DNA from: Oceanobacillus arenosus
GTDB lineage: Bacteria > Bacillota > Bacilli > Bacillales > Amphibacillaceae
Assembly (NCBI RefSeq): GCF_003369575.1
Contig: NZ_PIOC01000032.1
Span: forward strand, 76,972-140,971
Direction of reading: 5' to 3'
Length of the DNA stretch: 64,000 nucleotides
The translations under genes and the position numbers were made by a program. A model generated the notes under the pieces. The model did no database searches and had not been told where the DNA came from. It worked only from the letters and a program-made list of their open reading frames with translations. Shown here in pieces: positions 43,786 to 52,780 of this stretch (positions are counted from its first letter, which is position 1; the number at the start of each line of letters is the position of its first letter).

Positions 43786-44720
43786 GATTCAATCACCTCC
43801 CTTGAAGTTAGTTCAATATACGCATCCTCAATGGTAGTCGGAGACAAGGAATAATCAATCACAAGTCCTTTGTCTTCTTGAGCTTTTGCCCAATCAAGGC
43901 TTGATGATACATACGAGGGATCCACGGAGAACAATAAACGTGCTCCATTTCGATGGGCTGAAAGTACCCAGCTTGGCATCTCAATATCTGCCAATTCCTC
44001 TGATAAGCTAAGCTCCATACGCATTTGATTGCTTACCGAACGTTTTATTTCTGAGGGTGACCCCTCGGCTAATAATCTTCCTTGATTTATAATAGCAACG
44101 CGATCAACGACCTTCTCAGCCTCCATCACATTATGCGTTACCAAAATAACAGAGGTTCCGTCATCTGTCAGATTACGTATGACTTGCCAAAGCAACCGTC
44201 TGCGAACTGGATCAACATCATTGGTAGGCTCATCAAGGATAACTAATTTACCAGGAACAACTACTGCCATACAGAAGGCTGTTAATCTTCTTGCACCACC
44301 TGATAGTTTCTCACCTTCTCTATTTGCCCACTCGCCCATATCGAGCGCCTCAAAAAGCATCTCTACTCGCTTCGGATCAAATGTCTTTCCAGCTCTCATC
44401 TTTCCAATAAGTGTCACTGCTTGCTTAGGCGTTAGAAACCCCAGCGGCACTTGAGACTGCGGCTGGACGGAACAAATGGATCGTGCTCTTGCCGGTGACT
44501 CAAGTATAGATTTACCAAGCAAATGAATATCACCGCTGTCAGGAGTTAATACACCTAAAATTTGGTTTACCAATGTTGTCTTTCCTGCGCCATTTTGGCC
44601 TAGCAGCCCAAATATTTCTCCTTTATTAATACGAAATGATAGATTATCATTTGCGACAGTCTTGGATTTACCTTTACCAGTGAAAGTTTTCGTTACATTT
44701 TCTACATTAAGAATCATCAT
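43782..44720 (-). CDS. ABC-2-type exporter ATP-binding subunit
   Basis: A 312-residue ATPase: Walker A GQNGAGKTT, Walker B LVILDEPTNDVDP, switch His LVTHN. The signature reads LSGGARR instead of LSGGQxxR, an Ala in the usual Gln position, which may affect ATPase coupling. An extra C-terminal domain (about 220-312) is typical of DrrA-like drug-export ATPases. The ATG start overlaps the MerR stop by 4 bases. Membrane partner is the next gene. Confidence 0.9.
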   Translation of the reverse strand: MMILNVENVTKTFTGKGKSKTVANDNLSFRINKGEIFGLLGQNGAGKTTLVNQILGVLTPDSGDIHLLGKSILESPARARSICSVQPQSQVPLGFLTPKQAVTLIGKMRAGKTFDPKRVEMLFEALDMGEWANREGEKLSGGARRLTAFCMAVVVPGKLVILDEPTNDVDPVRRRLLWQVIRNLTDDGTSVILVTHNVMEAEKVVDRVAIINQGRLLAEGSPSEIKRSVSNQMRMELSLSEELADIEMPSWVLSAHRNGARLLFSVDPSYVSSSLDWAKAQEDKGLVIDYSLSPTTIEDAYIELTSREVIES

Positions 44721-45448
44721 TTTAACTCCTCCTTTGCAATGAAAACACGCTCAAGGAAATCAATGACATCTTTATCCATAGGGTAAAAGGCAACCCCTTC
44801 TTTTAAGTTTTGAAGTGCTTCCCGCATATCCTCAAGCAATGCTTCGTCATTCCCAAACATTTTCTCCACTTGGCTAAGCCAGCTTTCAGCGAGTTGTACA
44901 GCCTTTTCCGAAACTGGGTCGATATCAAGATTATGTTTGATATCACCTATAACCTTCAGCCATTCCTTTATATCTTCTTCCGTCATTTGTGCGTCCATAT
45001 CGATAATTTTGTTTATTTCTTCCTCATTTAAATAATCGTCATATTGCTGAAAGAGATCTTCCTGATCCTGTTGAAACAATTGAGTAATACCAAATATGAG
45101 GGACCAATTAACCTCTCTCTCAAATTCTAGGGAATGCGATACACCAAGAAGTGCCTTTTCTAACATACTTAAACGTTTCTGTTCCCGCTTAACCAACTCT
45201 AATTGCTGCTGGATTGACTCATACCAGGTCGTAGTTGCGCCTTTCAATATCTCCTTAATCTGTTCCAATGTGAATCCCATGTATTTTAATGCTAGAATGC
45301 GTTCTAACCGCATGACATCCTCATCGTTATACAAACGATGCCCCCCATCTGTCTTGGATGATGGTTTGATCAACCCAATTTCATCATAATAATCTAAAGT
45401 CCTAACCGTTACTCCCGTTTTCTTTGACAATTTACCGATTGTGTACAA
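44717..45448 (-). CDS. MerR-family regulator with long ligand domain
   Basis: A 243-residue regulator. The N-terminal MerR helix-turn-helix (YTIGKLSKKTGVTVRTLDYYDEIGLI, HRLYNDEDVMRLERI) is followed by a coiled coil and a TipAS-like helical C-terminal domain (about 120-243), as in activators that sense antibiotics or hydrophobic drugs. It starts at TTG 45448 behind GGGGTGG. It is the first gene of the operon with the ABC exporter. A CACGT-T-ACGTG palindrome (45492-45502) lies about 45 bp upstream and may be its operator. Confidence 0.88.
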   Translation of the reverse strand: MYTIGKLSKKTGVTVRTLDYYDEIGLIKPSSKTDGGHRLYNDEDVMRLERILALKYMGFTLEQIKEILKGATTTWYESIQQQLELVKREQKRLSMLEKALLGVSHSLEFEREVNWSLIFGITQLFQQDQEDLFQQYDDYLNEEEINKIIDMDAQMTEEDIKEWLKVIGDIKHNLDIDPVSEKAVQLAESWLSQVEKMFGNDEALLEDMREALQNLKEGVAFYPMDKDVIDFLERVFIAKEELK

Positions 45449-45589
45449 TTCGCCACCCCTTTTCTAATTCATTTCCTTAAGTATAAATCAACACGTTACG
45501 TGCGGTTCAATAGTTAAATGCAAAAAAGTTAAATTTTTTTGAAAATATAAATAGGATAAGAAAGCTGAAACTCTCTTATCCTGCTCTGA

Positions 45590-45695
45590 CTTGAAAATAC
45601 CGATATAATTGAAATTACGCTGATATATTTGGCAAACCCACCGATATTCGACAAAAATCGGGAAGTGACAGGCACCTCCTAAAACAGGCACCCAT
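45590..45695. repeat. Dispersed repeat family C (copy 3, reverse orientation)
   Basis: Reads leftward as GGTGCCTGTCACTTCCCG head, TTTGTCGAATATCGGTGG block, and then units at 45640, 45619 and 45599 (21 and 20 bp apart: ATATCGGT, ATATCAGC, ATATCGGT). It shares these blocks with the copies near 4.7 and 37.8 kb. Confidence 0.7.
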
Positions 45696-45700
45696 CACCG

Positions 45701-46342
45701 CTAATCCATCAGCCCTTGCTGGAATGCATAGCTTGTCAGCTGCACGCGATTATCTAGATGAAGTTTGCTTAAGATGTTTTTGAGATGACTTTTAACCGTA
45801 TGTTCCGAGATAAAGAGGCTTTCCGAAATTTCTCTATTTGACAAACCTTTAGCTACCAATTGCAACACTTCTAATTCTCGGGTAGATAAGGGTGTTTTCT
45901 CTTTCGCTATTGTTTTACTTTGCGGGAATTCCTTTAAAATTTGAAAGGCGATTTCCTTTGACATTGGTACTTCATCTAAGGCAAAGGCTCTTAAGTGGTC
46001 GACCCATGCTTCCGATTGGATATTTTTTAATAAATAGCCTTGTGCCCCTTTCTTTAATGCATCGAATAAATCGGTAATATCATCGGATACCGTAATCATT
46101 ACAATTTTTACGTAGGGGAACTTAAGTTTGATTCTTTTTGTTGCTTCGAGTCCGTTCATTACAGGCATTTGAATATCCATCAGAATAATATCAGGCATTA
46201 ATTCTTCGGTTAGTTTGATCGCTTCTTCTCCATTCTTCCCTTCACCAATAATAAGAAAATCCTCGTATTCTTCTAAAATTTCCCGAATCCCTTCTCTTGC
46301 ATGTGCATGATCATCAACGATTAGTATGCGAAAAGGCTGCAT
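45701..46342 (-). CDS. NarL/LuxR-family response regulator
   Basis: A 213-residue regulator: acidic pair VDDH, phospho-acceptor Asp56 (ILMDIQMP), conserved Lys in LKKGAQGYLLK, and a C-terminal LuxR helix-turn-helix (LSTRELEVLQLVAKGLSNREISESLFISEHTVKSHLKNIL). Its ATG directly follows the kinase stop (TAAATG) and the SD AAAGGAGGG lies in the kinase's last codons. The adjacent divergent copper genes are a plausible target. The closest described relatives by architecture are LiaR/VraR/YdfI-type regulators. Confidence 0.92.
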   Translation of the reverse strand: MQPFRILIVDDHAHAREGIREILEEYEDFLIIGEGKNGEEAIKLTEELMPDIILMDIQMPVMNGLEATKRIKLKFPYVKIVMITVSDDITDLFDALKKGAQGYLLKNIQSEAWVDHLRAFALDEVPMSKEIAFQILKEFPQSKTIAKEKTPLSTRELEVLQLVAKGLSNREISESLFISEHTVKSHLKNILSKLHLDNRVQLTSYAFQQGLMD

Positions 46343-47170
46343 TTACTTTCCCTCCTTTTTTAACTCCATGATCGTTTCATTGGCTGTATGCTTCATTGAA
46401 AATTCCCATCCCATATCACTTGCTCGGTCTTTAATAATCTGCAGTCCATACCCCTTGCCGGACTCAATCGCCTCATTTGTAATACCAATTCCCTGATCCT
46501 TAACTTGGCAAATCCACCCATTATCTATTTGCTCTGAAAAAATCCACACTGTATTTGTCTTCGCATGTTTAATAACATTCATCACAGCCTCTTTAATACA
46601 GGCAAACAGCTCTACTTTCTCCTTCGATGATAATGTATTCTCCTGAATGGCCCATTCCAGCTGAACATCCATGAAATGATGATTCTTAAGTTCTGTTACA
46701 TACTGAAAGATCGTTTCTGTCCAACTAAATGTATCTTCATTGGGTAAGTACTTCAAATTTGTAATTGCCTGACGAGTGTCTTCATGGACATGCTGTAATG
46801 TCTGTTTAATTTTTTCAAAATCGGGATCATGCTCCAAATGGTTCTTTCTCCCGAACTTATTCATCTTTACTGATAAAAGAAATAAGGATTGAGCAATTCC
46901 GTCATGCAGCTCTCTTGCCAGCTTTTCTCGCTCAATAAGTGCGGCTTTCCTGGCCTTTGACCGCCTAAGCTCTTCCTGTATCCTTTCTAAAATGGAAAAC
47001 AAGTGCCGTAAAAAGACGAGTGTAACGATAAAGACCAAGATAGGAGAAAGAAAGTTCCCCACCTCCATTGAAATATAAGAAAGGAGAAATTCATGCCGAA
47101 TATATTCCCATACAGCAATTGTAATTGTTGGGATAAATAAAATGAGCCATTTAATTTGTTTATATTTCAA
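46343..47170 (-). CDS. NarX/LiaS-type sensor histidine kinase
   Basis: A 275-residue kinase with two N-terminal helices (about 8-25 and 38-58) around a very short outer loop, a HisKA_3 phospho-acceptor motif (ARELHDGIAQSLF), and an HATPase region with CIKEAVMNVIKHAKT, VKDQGIGI and GYGLQIIKDRA. It starts at TTG 47170 with only a weak GGTG upstream, so the start is moderately certain. It is operonic with the response regulator and divergent from copC, with a 171-base shared control region. The signal is unknown. Confidence 0.9.
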   Translation of the reverse strand: MKYKQIKWLILFIPTITIAVWEYIRHEFLLSYISMEVGNFLSPILVFIVTLVFLRHLFSILERIQEELRRSKARKAALIEREKLARELHDGIAQSLFLLSVKMNKFGRKNHLEHDPDFEKIKQTLQHVHEDTRQAITNLKYLPNEDTFSWTETIFQYVTELKNHHFMDVQLEWAIQENTLSSKEKVELFACIKEAVMNVIKHAKTNTVWIFSEQIDNGWICQVKDQGIGITNEAIESGKGYGLQIIKDRASDMGWEFSMKHTANETIMELKKEGK

Positions 47171-47341
47171 GTCTGCACCGCTTTTCTATATATAATTGTG
47201 TCTATATTTTATCATCTATCCGAACTTTTTTAGCAAATTTGCATGTAAATCACTCTTTAGAGGTATTATGAAATAATTACATTGTATTTATAATATTTAT
47301 AAGCAACTAATTGTTGCCCGGACTTATAAGGAGGAATTATT

Positions 47342-47908
47342 TTGAAACGTATATTTATTGCCGCAGCAGCATTCTTGCTAGTAACTTGTTTTGCCGCTCC
47401 TGCGTTTGCACACTCGCATTTACATGGATCAAATCCAGCAGATGGTGATGTTGTAACAGAGCCATTGAATGAAATTGTTCTTGAATTTGATGGCCAAATT
47501 GAAGAAGGCAGCTTTATAGATATAACAACAACTGAGGGGCAAGCTGTTGAACTTCAAGATACTATTATTGGTGAGGGTACATTAACAGGTACTGTTGCTG
47601 AACCGCTTGCAAATGATGAATATCAAGTGAACTGGAGTATTATCAGTACTGATGGTCATCCGATGGAAGGCGAATTCTCATTCATGGTCGATGCACCCGC
47701 TGCTGAATTTGACGAAGAAGCTGCAAATTCATCTGAAACAGATGTGAATGAAGATTCAACGGATTCTGCTGACCAAGTGGCTGAATCAGGAGAAACAGCT
47801 AATTCTGCAGAGGAAGAATCCTCTTCTTCAATGACAGTCATTCTAATTGTTGTTTTAGTTGTCATTGTAATCGCTGGTATCTTCTTCATTTCGAAAAGAA
47901 AGAAATAA
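47342..47908 (+). CDS. CopC-domain copper-binding protein, membrane-anchored
   Basis: A 188-residue exported protein. The signal peptide ends at AFA, giving a mature N-terminus HSHLHGSNPADGDVV. The N-terminal His and the following His residues match the Cu(II) site of CopC. The CopC beta-barrel runs to about residue 115 (STDGHPMEGEFSFMV, another His ligand), followed by an acidic Ser/Glu-rich linker and a C-terminal helix with KRKK anchor. Start is TTG 47342 after AAGGAGGAATTA. It probably delivers copper to the CopD protein encoded 3 bases downstream. Confidence 0.9.
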   Translation: MKRIFIAAAAFLLVTCFAAPAFAHSHLHGSNPADGDVVTEPLNEIVLEFDGQIEEGSFIDITTTEGQAVELQDTIIGEGTLTGTVAEPLANDEYQVNWSIISTDGHPMEGEFSFMVDAPAAEFDEEAANSSETDVNEDSTDSADQVAESGETANSAEEESSSSMTVILIVVLVVIVIAGIFFISKRKK

Positions 47909-47911
47909 TCA

Positions 47912-49003
47912 ATGGAACTGCTCGTAATTATTAGTCAGGTGTTTTTATATGTATGCTTCTCGGTTTTAGCAGGGAGTTTTCTTCTTCTGTTAATTCCGGA
48001 AAGCCAACGTCCTGATGTGAAAATTCCAAAGTACTTATTGCTTGCCAGCGCTGTTGCGCTGCCAATTTTTGCTTTTGTTCCTGTACTTGATATTACATTA
48101 TTTATCGCTCCACGCTTAGGTTTATTTGAATCATTTAAAATTGTTCTGACAACCTATACCGTTGGAACGGCATGGAGCTTTACTCATATTGGATCTATTC
48201 TGCTAGTACTTGTAGTTGGCATGATGCGTCCTAATGAAAAGCGTATTGCTGCTTTTTTAGGGATATTGCTGACATTTGGATTAATGTTATCCATTGCTTG
48301 GTCAAGTCATGCAGGGTCAATGGTTCCTCTCAAAGGGATTACAGGCCATTTTATCCACTTATCGGCTGTCAGCATTTGGGTTGGTGTTGTCCTTATCGTT
48401 GGCTGGTTCGCTGTGAATCATAATCATTGGCTGGAATTTTTAAACTGGTTTTCGAAAGTCGCGATTGGCTGTTTAGCTGCTACAGCGATTAGCGGAATAG
48501 TATTAATGAATATCATGGTTGATGGATATACGGATTCTTGGATGGTTTCATACGGACAAGGGCTATTGATCAAGCATTTATTCCTGCTGCCACTTATTTT
48601 CTATGCATTGATAAATGGTGTCATTGTGAAATATCAATTATCAAAGAATGCTGCATTCAATCCAATTCCTTGGATACGTCTGGAGAGTTTGATTTTACTT
48701 GTTATTTTTACGATTACAGCCTTTTTTACACAGCAAGCCCCAGCCCATGACAATTACCTAACCAATGATGCAGTATCATCTTTATTCCGTCTATTTCACG
48801 ACGGGGTTATTGATCCCAGCAGTACCGTTGGCTTTGCCGTGAACTTGCCTGTGGTTTATTTCTTTTTACCATCTATTTTATTTATAGGACTAATGCTGCT
48901 ATCCATTTACAAAAAAGCATCTCTATTACTGCCATTTCTTTTCAGCTGTTTATTTGTTGGCTGTATATACTGTATGTTAATGATATCTGTAGTCGTTCGC
49001 TAA
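47912..49003 (+). CDS. CopD-family copper transport membrane protein
   Basis: A 363-residue integral membrane protein with eight or nine helices and the CopD region GHFIHLSAVSIWVGVVLIVGWFAV carrying the conserved His and Trp. In Bacillus subtilis CopC and CopD domains are fused in YcnJ, a copper-uptake protein; here they are separate but coupled genes. It starts at ATG 47912, three bases after the copC stop, with a weak SD, so translational coupling is likely. Direction of transport is inferred. A strong terminator ends the operon. Confidence 0.88.
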   Translation: MELLVIISQVFLYVCFSVLAGSFLLLLIPESQRPDVKIPKYLLLASAVALPIFAFVPVLDITLFIAPRLGLFESFKIVLTTYTVGTAWSFTHIGSILLVLVVGMMRPNEKRIAAFLGILLTFGLMLSIAWSSHAGSMVPLKGITGHFIHLSAVSIWVGVVLIVGWFAVNHNHWLEFLNWFSKVAIGCLAATAISGIVLMNIMVDGYTDSWMVSYGQGLLIKHLFLLPLIFYALINGVIVKYQLSKNAAFNPIPWIRLESLILLVIFTITAFFTQQAPAHDNYLTNDAVSSLFRLFHDGVIDPSSTVGFAVNLPVVYFFLPSILFIGLMLLSIYKKASLLLPFLFSCLFVGCIYCMLMISVVVR

Positions 49004-49036
49004 GTTAAATATGGTGCGGAAACTACGAGATACATT

Positions 49037-49079
49037 AAGGTCATGTTTTGAAGATTTTTTCAAAACATGACCTTTTTTT
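49037..49079 (+). terminator. Intrinsic terminator of copC-copD
   Basis: AAGGTCATGTTTTGAA (49037-49052) pairs perfectly with TTCAAAACATGACCTT (49059-49074), followed by TTTTTAT. Confidence 0.95.
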
Positions 49080-49204
49080 ATATTAGGTGCTAATAGGCCC
49101 TATTTCAACTCATGTTTTTTCGAAAAAAAGACATGCTAATAAAGAGGCATGATTCAAATTTTCCGGCTCATTGATTTTATCTATGTTTGGAGGGAGCATT
49201 TGTT

Positions 49205-49879
49205 TTGAAATTATATCAAGCAAGAAAAGGACAATTCGTGTATTACAATAACGAGCTACATAAGATTTATGGAGTAAAGGCAATGTATAAGGAATCCATC
49301 CACCTTATCAAGCTGAGGGACTTATCACAGCATTTAACGAAGGCATCTGAAATAGAAAGATATAAAGCCCAGGTCCTGGACAGCTTTGTCTTCAATCAAA
49401 AGGCATATACGCTCAAAAGTAGAAAAGCTGAAGAAGGGGATTTTATTCTAATTCACAATCCAAGACCGGATTCCTTGGATACGTATGTTTTAAATGAAAT
49501 CGAATTAGTGGAGGCGGCTGATAACAAAGGAATAACTACTACCAATTCTCATGGTGTTAAGCATAATGAGTATCTTTTAATGGAACCTGGTCGCGACCAG
49601 GACAGCCACCGAATTGACTTTAAAGATATCGAAACTGCTGACCCTATAAGCTTGCAGGAAACGGAAGCACTAGACCTTCGTAATCCGAACAATGCATTGC
49701 TCCCATCAATCGGGGACATTTATAGGCGAATCAACGAGAATGAAATATTTGAAGCAATGGTTGTTGCAGTGAAGGCTCAAATGGTTTATCTCGGAGATGG
49801 TTCTGTAATGTCGCCACTGGAGCTGCTGAATGCCGATGAGTGGGAATATCTTTATAATCTTCAGGACGATGATTCGTAA
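49205..49879 (+). CDS. Hypothetical cytoplasmic protein upstream of a BCCT transporter
   Basis: A 224-residue soluble protein that I do not recognise. TTG 49205 is chosen because GGAGGGAG lies 9 bases upstream; the earlier in-frame TTG overlaps that SD. It appears to contain a repeated beta-rich unit: KLYQARKGQFVYYNNELHKIYGVKAMYKESIHLIKL near the N-terminus is echoed by SIGDIYRRINENEIFEAMVVAVKAQMVYLGDG near the C-terminus, both following the pattern G-x-x-(V/I)-Y-x3-N-E followed by V-K-A. It lies 44 bases before the BCCT gene and may be cotranscribed. A regulatory role is conceivable but unsupported. Confidence 0.7.
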   Translation: MKLYQARKGQFVYYNNELHKIYGVKAMYKESIHLIKLRDLSQHLTKASEIERYKAQVLDSFVFNQKAYTLKSRKAEEGDFILIHNPRPDSLDTYVLNEIELVEAADNKGITTTNSHGVKHNEYLLMEPGRDQDSHRIDFKDIETADPISLQETEALDLRNPNNALLPSIGDIYRRINENEIFEAMVVAVKAQMVYLGDGSVMSPLELLNADEWEYLYNLQDDDS

Positions 49880-49923
49880 TTTCATCGATACGTCCTATGC
49901 TTTTATTATATTAGGAGGTTTCT

Positions 49924-51450
49924 ATGGCTAGAAAAAGTCAAACAGGAAATAGTGTTTTTATCATTTCTGTATTACTTACACTCATTTTTATTATTTGGGG
50001 AGTATTTTTTACAGACAACCTCGCATATGTGACTGGTAATATCTATAATGGATCCATTGATTATCTTGGATGGCTATACCTTGGTGCCACTCTATTCTTT
50101 GTCGTTTTCTCTATTTTTTTGCTGTTTTCCAAATACGGAAATATTCGGCTCGGCAAAAAAACAGACCGGCCTGATTTCAATACGGCTTCTTGGCTTGCGA
50201 TGCTGTTCGGTGCGGGGATGGGGGTAGGGATTGTATATTGGGCTGTTGCCGAACCAGTTACTCATTTTACCAATCCTCCTTATGGGGAAGCCTATACGAT
50301 TGAAGCAGCCAATACTGCTATGAAATTTACCTTTTTCCATTGGGGCTTGGACCCATGGGCAATTTATACGATGGTCGGACTAGCACTTGCCTTCTTTCAA
50401 TATAACAAAAGACTTCCCGCAGCCGTTAGTTCCGCATTCTATCCAATACTTGGCGATAAAGTTTTCGGACCCATCGGAAAAACGATTGATATACTGTCTA
50501 TATTTGCAACCGTTTTTGGCATTGCTACATCATTAGGCCTTGGCGCAATGCAGGTTACAGCTGGTATGCATCACATATTCGGCATTCCTAATGAGTTATT
50601 CGTCCAGCTGATTGTCATCGCAGTTGCGACTGTCATCTTTATCATCTCAATTAATACAGGTCTTGAGAGAGGAATCCAGTACTTATCCAATGCAGCGATG
50701 ATTTTATCTTTTGTGATTATGCTGGTAGTTCTGGTTGTTGGTCCAACGCTAACGATTATAAAAGTCTTTTTTAATACGACAGGTCTCTATGTTAGCGACT
50801 TTATTCAAATGAGTTTAAGGCTGATCCCCTTTGGAGAAGGGGCTGAATGGATTGCATCTTGGACTTTATTTTATTGGGCATGGTGGATTGCCTGGGCACC
50901 ATTCGTTGGAATGTTTATTGCCCGGGTCTCGAAGGGCAGAACAATAAGAGAATTTGTTATTGGCGTGTTGATTGTTCCTACGCTCGGAACATGTCTTTGG
51001 ATGTCCATATTCGGCGGGTCGGCCTTAGAGCTTGTTCAAGCGGCAGGAAATGAAGGTCTGGCGGTCTTTATTTCCGAGAATGTATCATTGTCGATTTTTA
51101 CCTTCTTTGAGCATCTCCCATTTAGTTCATTATTAAGTATTTTGGGATTTGCTGTCGTGGCTATCTACTATGTAACTGTGGCTGATACTGCTACCTTTGT
51201 ACTTGGCATGCTAAGTGAAGGTGGAACATTAAATCCTTCTACAAAAATAAAAGTAACATGGGGTATTATTCAATCAGCACTAGCAGCAGTATTGCTCTTA
51301 GCTGGAGGCTTGGAAGTATTACAAACCGCTTCCATTGCAGCAGCCCTTCCGTTTACTATCATCCTGATAATCATGTGCTTCTCATTACTGAAAGGTTTAA
51401 AGAGTGAAGTGGAAGTGCAAAGAGGGGGTAAGAGGATCACGCGATTGTGA
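49924..51450 (+). CDS. BCCT-family glycine betaine/choline-type transporter
   Basis: A 508-residue, 12-helix sodium-coupled carrier for quaternary amines (OpuD/BetP type), used for osmoprotection. It shows the glycine stretch of helix 3 (FGAGMGVGIVYWAVAEPVTHF) and the family signature WTLFYWAWWIAWAPFVGMFIARVSKGRTIREF in helix 8 with its aromatic box. A short C-terminal tail (about 25 residues after the last helix) with basic residues suggests limited osmosensing capacity. ATG follows GGAGGTTTCT. Substrate choice among betaine, choline and carnitine cannot be fixed. Confidence 0.93.
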   Translation: MARKSQTGNSVFIISVLLTLIFIIWGVFFTDNLAYVTGNIYNGSIDYLGWLYLGATLFFVVFSIFLLFSKYGNIRLGKKTDRPDFNTASWLAMLFGAGMGVGIVYWAVAEPVTHFTNPPYGEAYTIEAANTAMKFTFFHWGLDPWAIYTMVGLALAFFQYNKRLPAAVSSAFYPILGDKVFGPIGKTIDILSIFATVFGIATSLGLGAMQVTAGMHHIFGIPNELFVQLIVIAVATVIFIISINTGLERGIQYLSNAAMILSFVIMLVVLVVGPTLTIIKVFFNTTGLYVSDFIQMSLRLIPFGEGAEWIASWTLFYWAWWIAWAPFVGMFIARVSKGRTIREFVIGVLIVPTLGTCLWMSIFGGSALELVQAAGNEGLAVFISENVSLSIFTFFEHLPFSSLLSILGFAVVAIYYVTVADTATFVLGMLSEGGTLNPSTKIKVTWGIIQSALAAVLLLAGGLEVLQTASIAAALPFTIILIIMCFSLLKGLKSEVEVQRGGKRITRL

Positions 51451-51662
51451 GTATCAAAGGCTTGCTGGTAGATGCTTTGGAGGTTATGTGATGGTCCAAA
51501 GTGTGAGGGCAGAACGCAATGCTTAAATAAGAATGATTCACATTGGTGCGAGGTTCCGGGAAATCATGTGGCAATTCATCGCGGATTGCTATCTAATTTT
51601 TACCCTTTATTTAGAAACAAAAATGATAGCGTTTTATAATAAGGCGTTCTCTTTTATATCAT
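51451..51662. other. Gene-free stretch downstream of the BCCT gene
   Basis: No coding region with an SD, no hairpin and no repeat was recognised in these 212 bases; the next 200 bases are repeat A2. Confidence 0.5.
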
Positions 51663-51868
51663 AAAGAACAAAAGCGCAAGCGCCCGTTTAGCGACGTACG
51701 GACTGGACTGAACCGTAGTAGATAAAGGAAACACGATGAGCGTAAGCGGTTGACTTAGATTACGGAGGTGAGGGAAGTCGCGCTACAGCTTTAGCGCTGG
51801 AGCTGGACGTGGCTATTCTCGGTAATTTAGTTATCCACAGCGTCGAATTTTATAGTTTCCTAAGCTAG
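51663..51868. repeat. Dispersed repeat family A (copy 2, about 206 bp)
   Basis: Same orientation as copy 1. It begins AAGAACAAAAGCGCAAGCGC, contains GTACGGACTG, GAGCGTAAGCGGTTGACTTA, CTACAGCTTTAGCGCTGGAG and TTCTCGGTAATTTAGTTATC, and ends TATAGTTTCCTAAGCTA. GCGCAAGCGC and the AGCGCTGGAGCT region give local hairpins. Confidence 0.8.
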
Positions 51869-51873
51869 TACAG

Positions 51874-51916
51874 AAAAAGGATAACCCATTCATCTATCGA
51901 ATAGGTTATCCTTTTT
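51874..51916. terminator. Hairpin terminator next to repeat A2
   Basis: AAAAAGGATAACC (51874-51886) pairs with GGTTATCCTTTTT (51904-51916). No gene ends immediately before it on either strand; it may stop read-through from the BCCT gene. Bases 51917-52096 hold no recognised feature apart from the lipoprotein leader. Confidence 0.8.
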
Positions 51917-52096
51917 AAGTTACTTCTCAAAAGATACTCACATCTCGCCAATATAATTCTTAAGAACCATACCTTTAGAACCCTTTTTTATTAAAAGACC
52001 AATCCTTTCTTCCGATTTATTGCATTTATTATTATACTTATTAAAAAGACTAAAGATTATTTCAATTCCTAATTAGATGCTATTGGAGGCTGGATT

Positions 52097-52780
52097 GTGA
52101 AGTATTGGGTACATCTGACATTATTCATATTAATACTATTACTAGGAGGCTGCCAAGTGAGCAATGAAGACCAAACGAAGAAGCCCTCAGAAATGAATCC
52201 AGATGAATTGCCTGACGTAAGGGCATTCGAGGATGAATTTACTCGTGGATTCTTACAATCTACGGAAGAATCAAGACCTGGCTATTATCCCTTTTTGTCA
52301 GGGACGGGGAAGTATGTGATGGACTTTCCCGCTGGAGGCGTTGTTGGAGAAGATAGTTATGCCATAAAAGAAGAAGATTACGAAGGACTATCCATTGGAG
52401 TTGATAATGATAATGGAACAGGATCTTATTTTAAACTTAATTATGATTCATTAGATGAAAAGGGGCAAGAAGATACGATCTTAGATATGATTAATCATCA
52501 ATTTAATGGGGAACTTGAATTTGATAAATTCACTTCCGGAAATAGCACCTTATATCTTTCTTATTTTGAAGATGATGAAACCTATTATGGTTATGCAGGC
52601 TTTTTACAAAATGAAGTAGCGAATGGCGGAATAAGAATTATATATGAAACGGAATGTATTGGTGGAAAAGAAGCATGCGAGGGAATAAATGCTGAAAATA
52701 AAGATATTATGAAGCAACTAATTGAGTCGATTCATTTTACTTTAGAATCCAATGAAAGTGATAGAGCATTCAATGAGTGA
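52097..52780 (+). CDS. Lipoprotein, candidate immunity protein of the lipase toxin cassette
   Basis: A 227-residue secreted lipoprotein: signal helix (HLTLFILILLLGGC) with lipobox LGGC, then an acidic domain with no known catalytic motif (GYYPFLSGTGKYVMDFPAGGVVGEDSY is the most distinctive stretch). GTG 52097 follows GGAGGCTGGATT. The last 8 bases overlap the start of the lipase-like gene (ATGAGTGA), so the two are coupled. In Staphylococcus aureus the type VII lipase TslA is encoded next to a lipoprotein immunity factor (TilA). By position and type this protein is the counterpart, but sequence similarity to TilA was not checked. Confidence 0.75.
   Translation: MKYWVHLTLFILILLLGGCQVSNEDQTKKPSEMNPDELPDVRAFEDEFTRGFLQSTEESRPGYYPFLSGTGKYVMDFPAGGVVGEDSYAIKEEDYEGLSIGVDNDNGTGSYFKLNYDSLDEKGQEDTILDMINHQFNGELEFDKFTSGNSTLYLSYFEDDETYYGYAGFLQNEVANGGIRIIYETECIGGKEACEGINAENKDIMKQLIESIHFTLESNESDRAFNE

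Noticed and set aside
51621-51640. cre-like sequence near repeat A2
   Set aside because: Only 12 of 14 consensus positions match and it is more than 400 bp from the next start codon.
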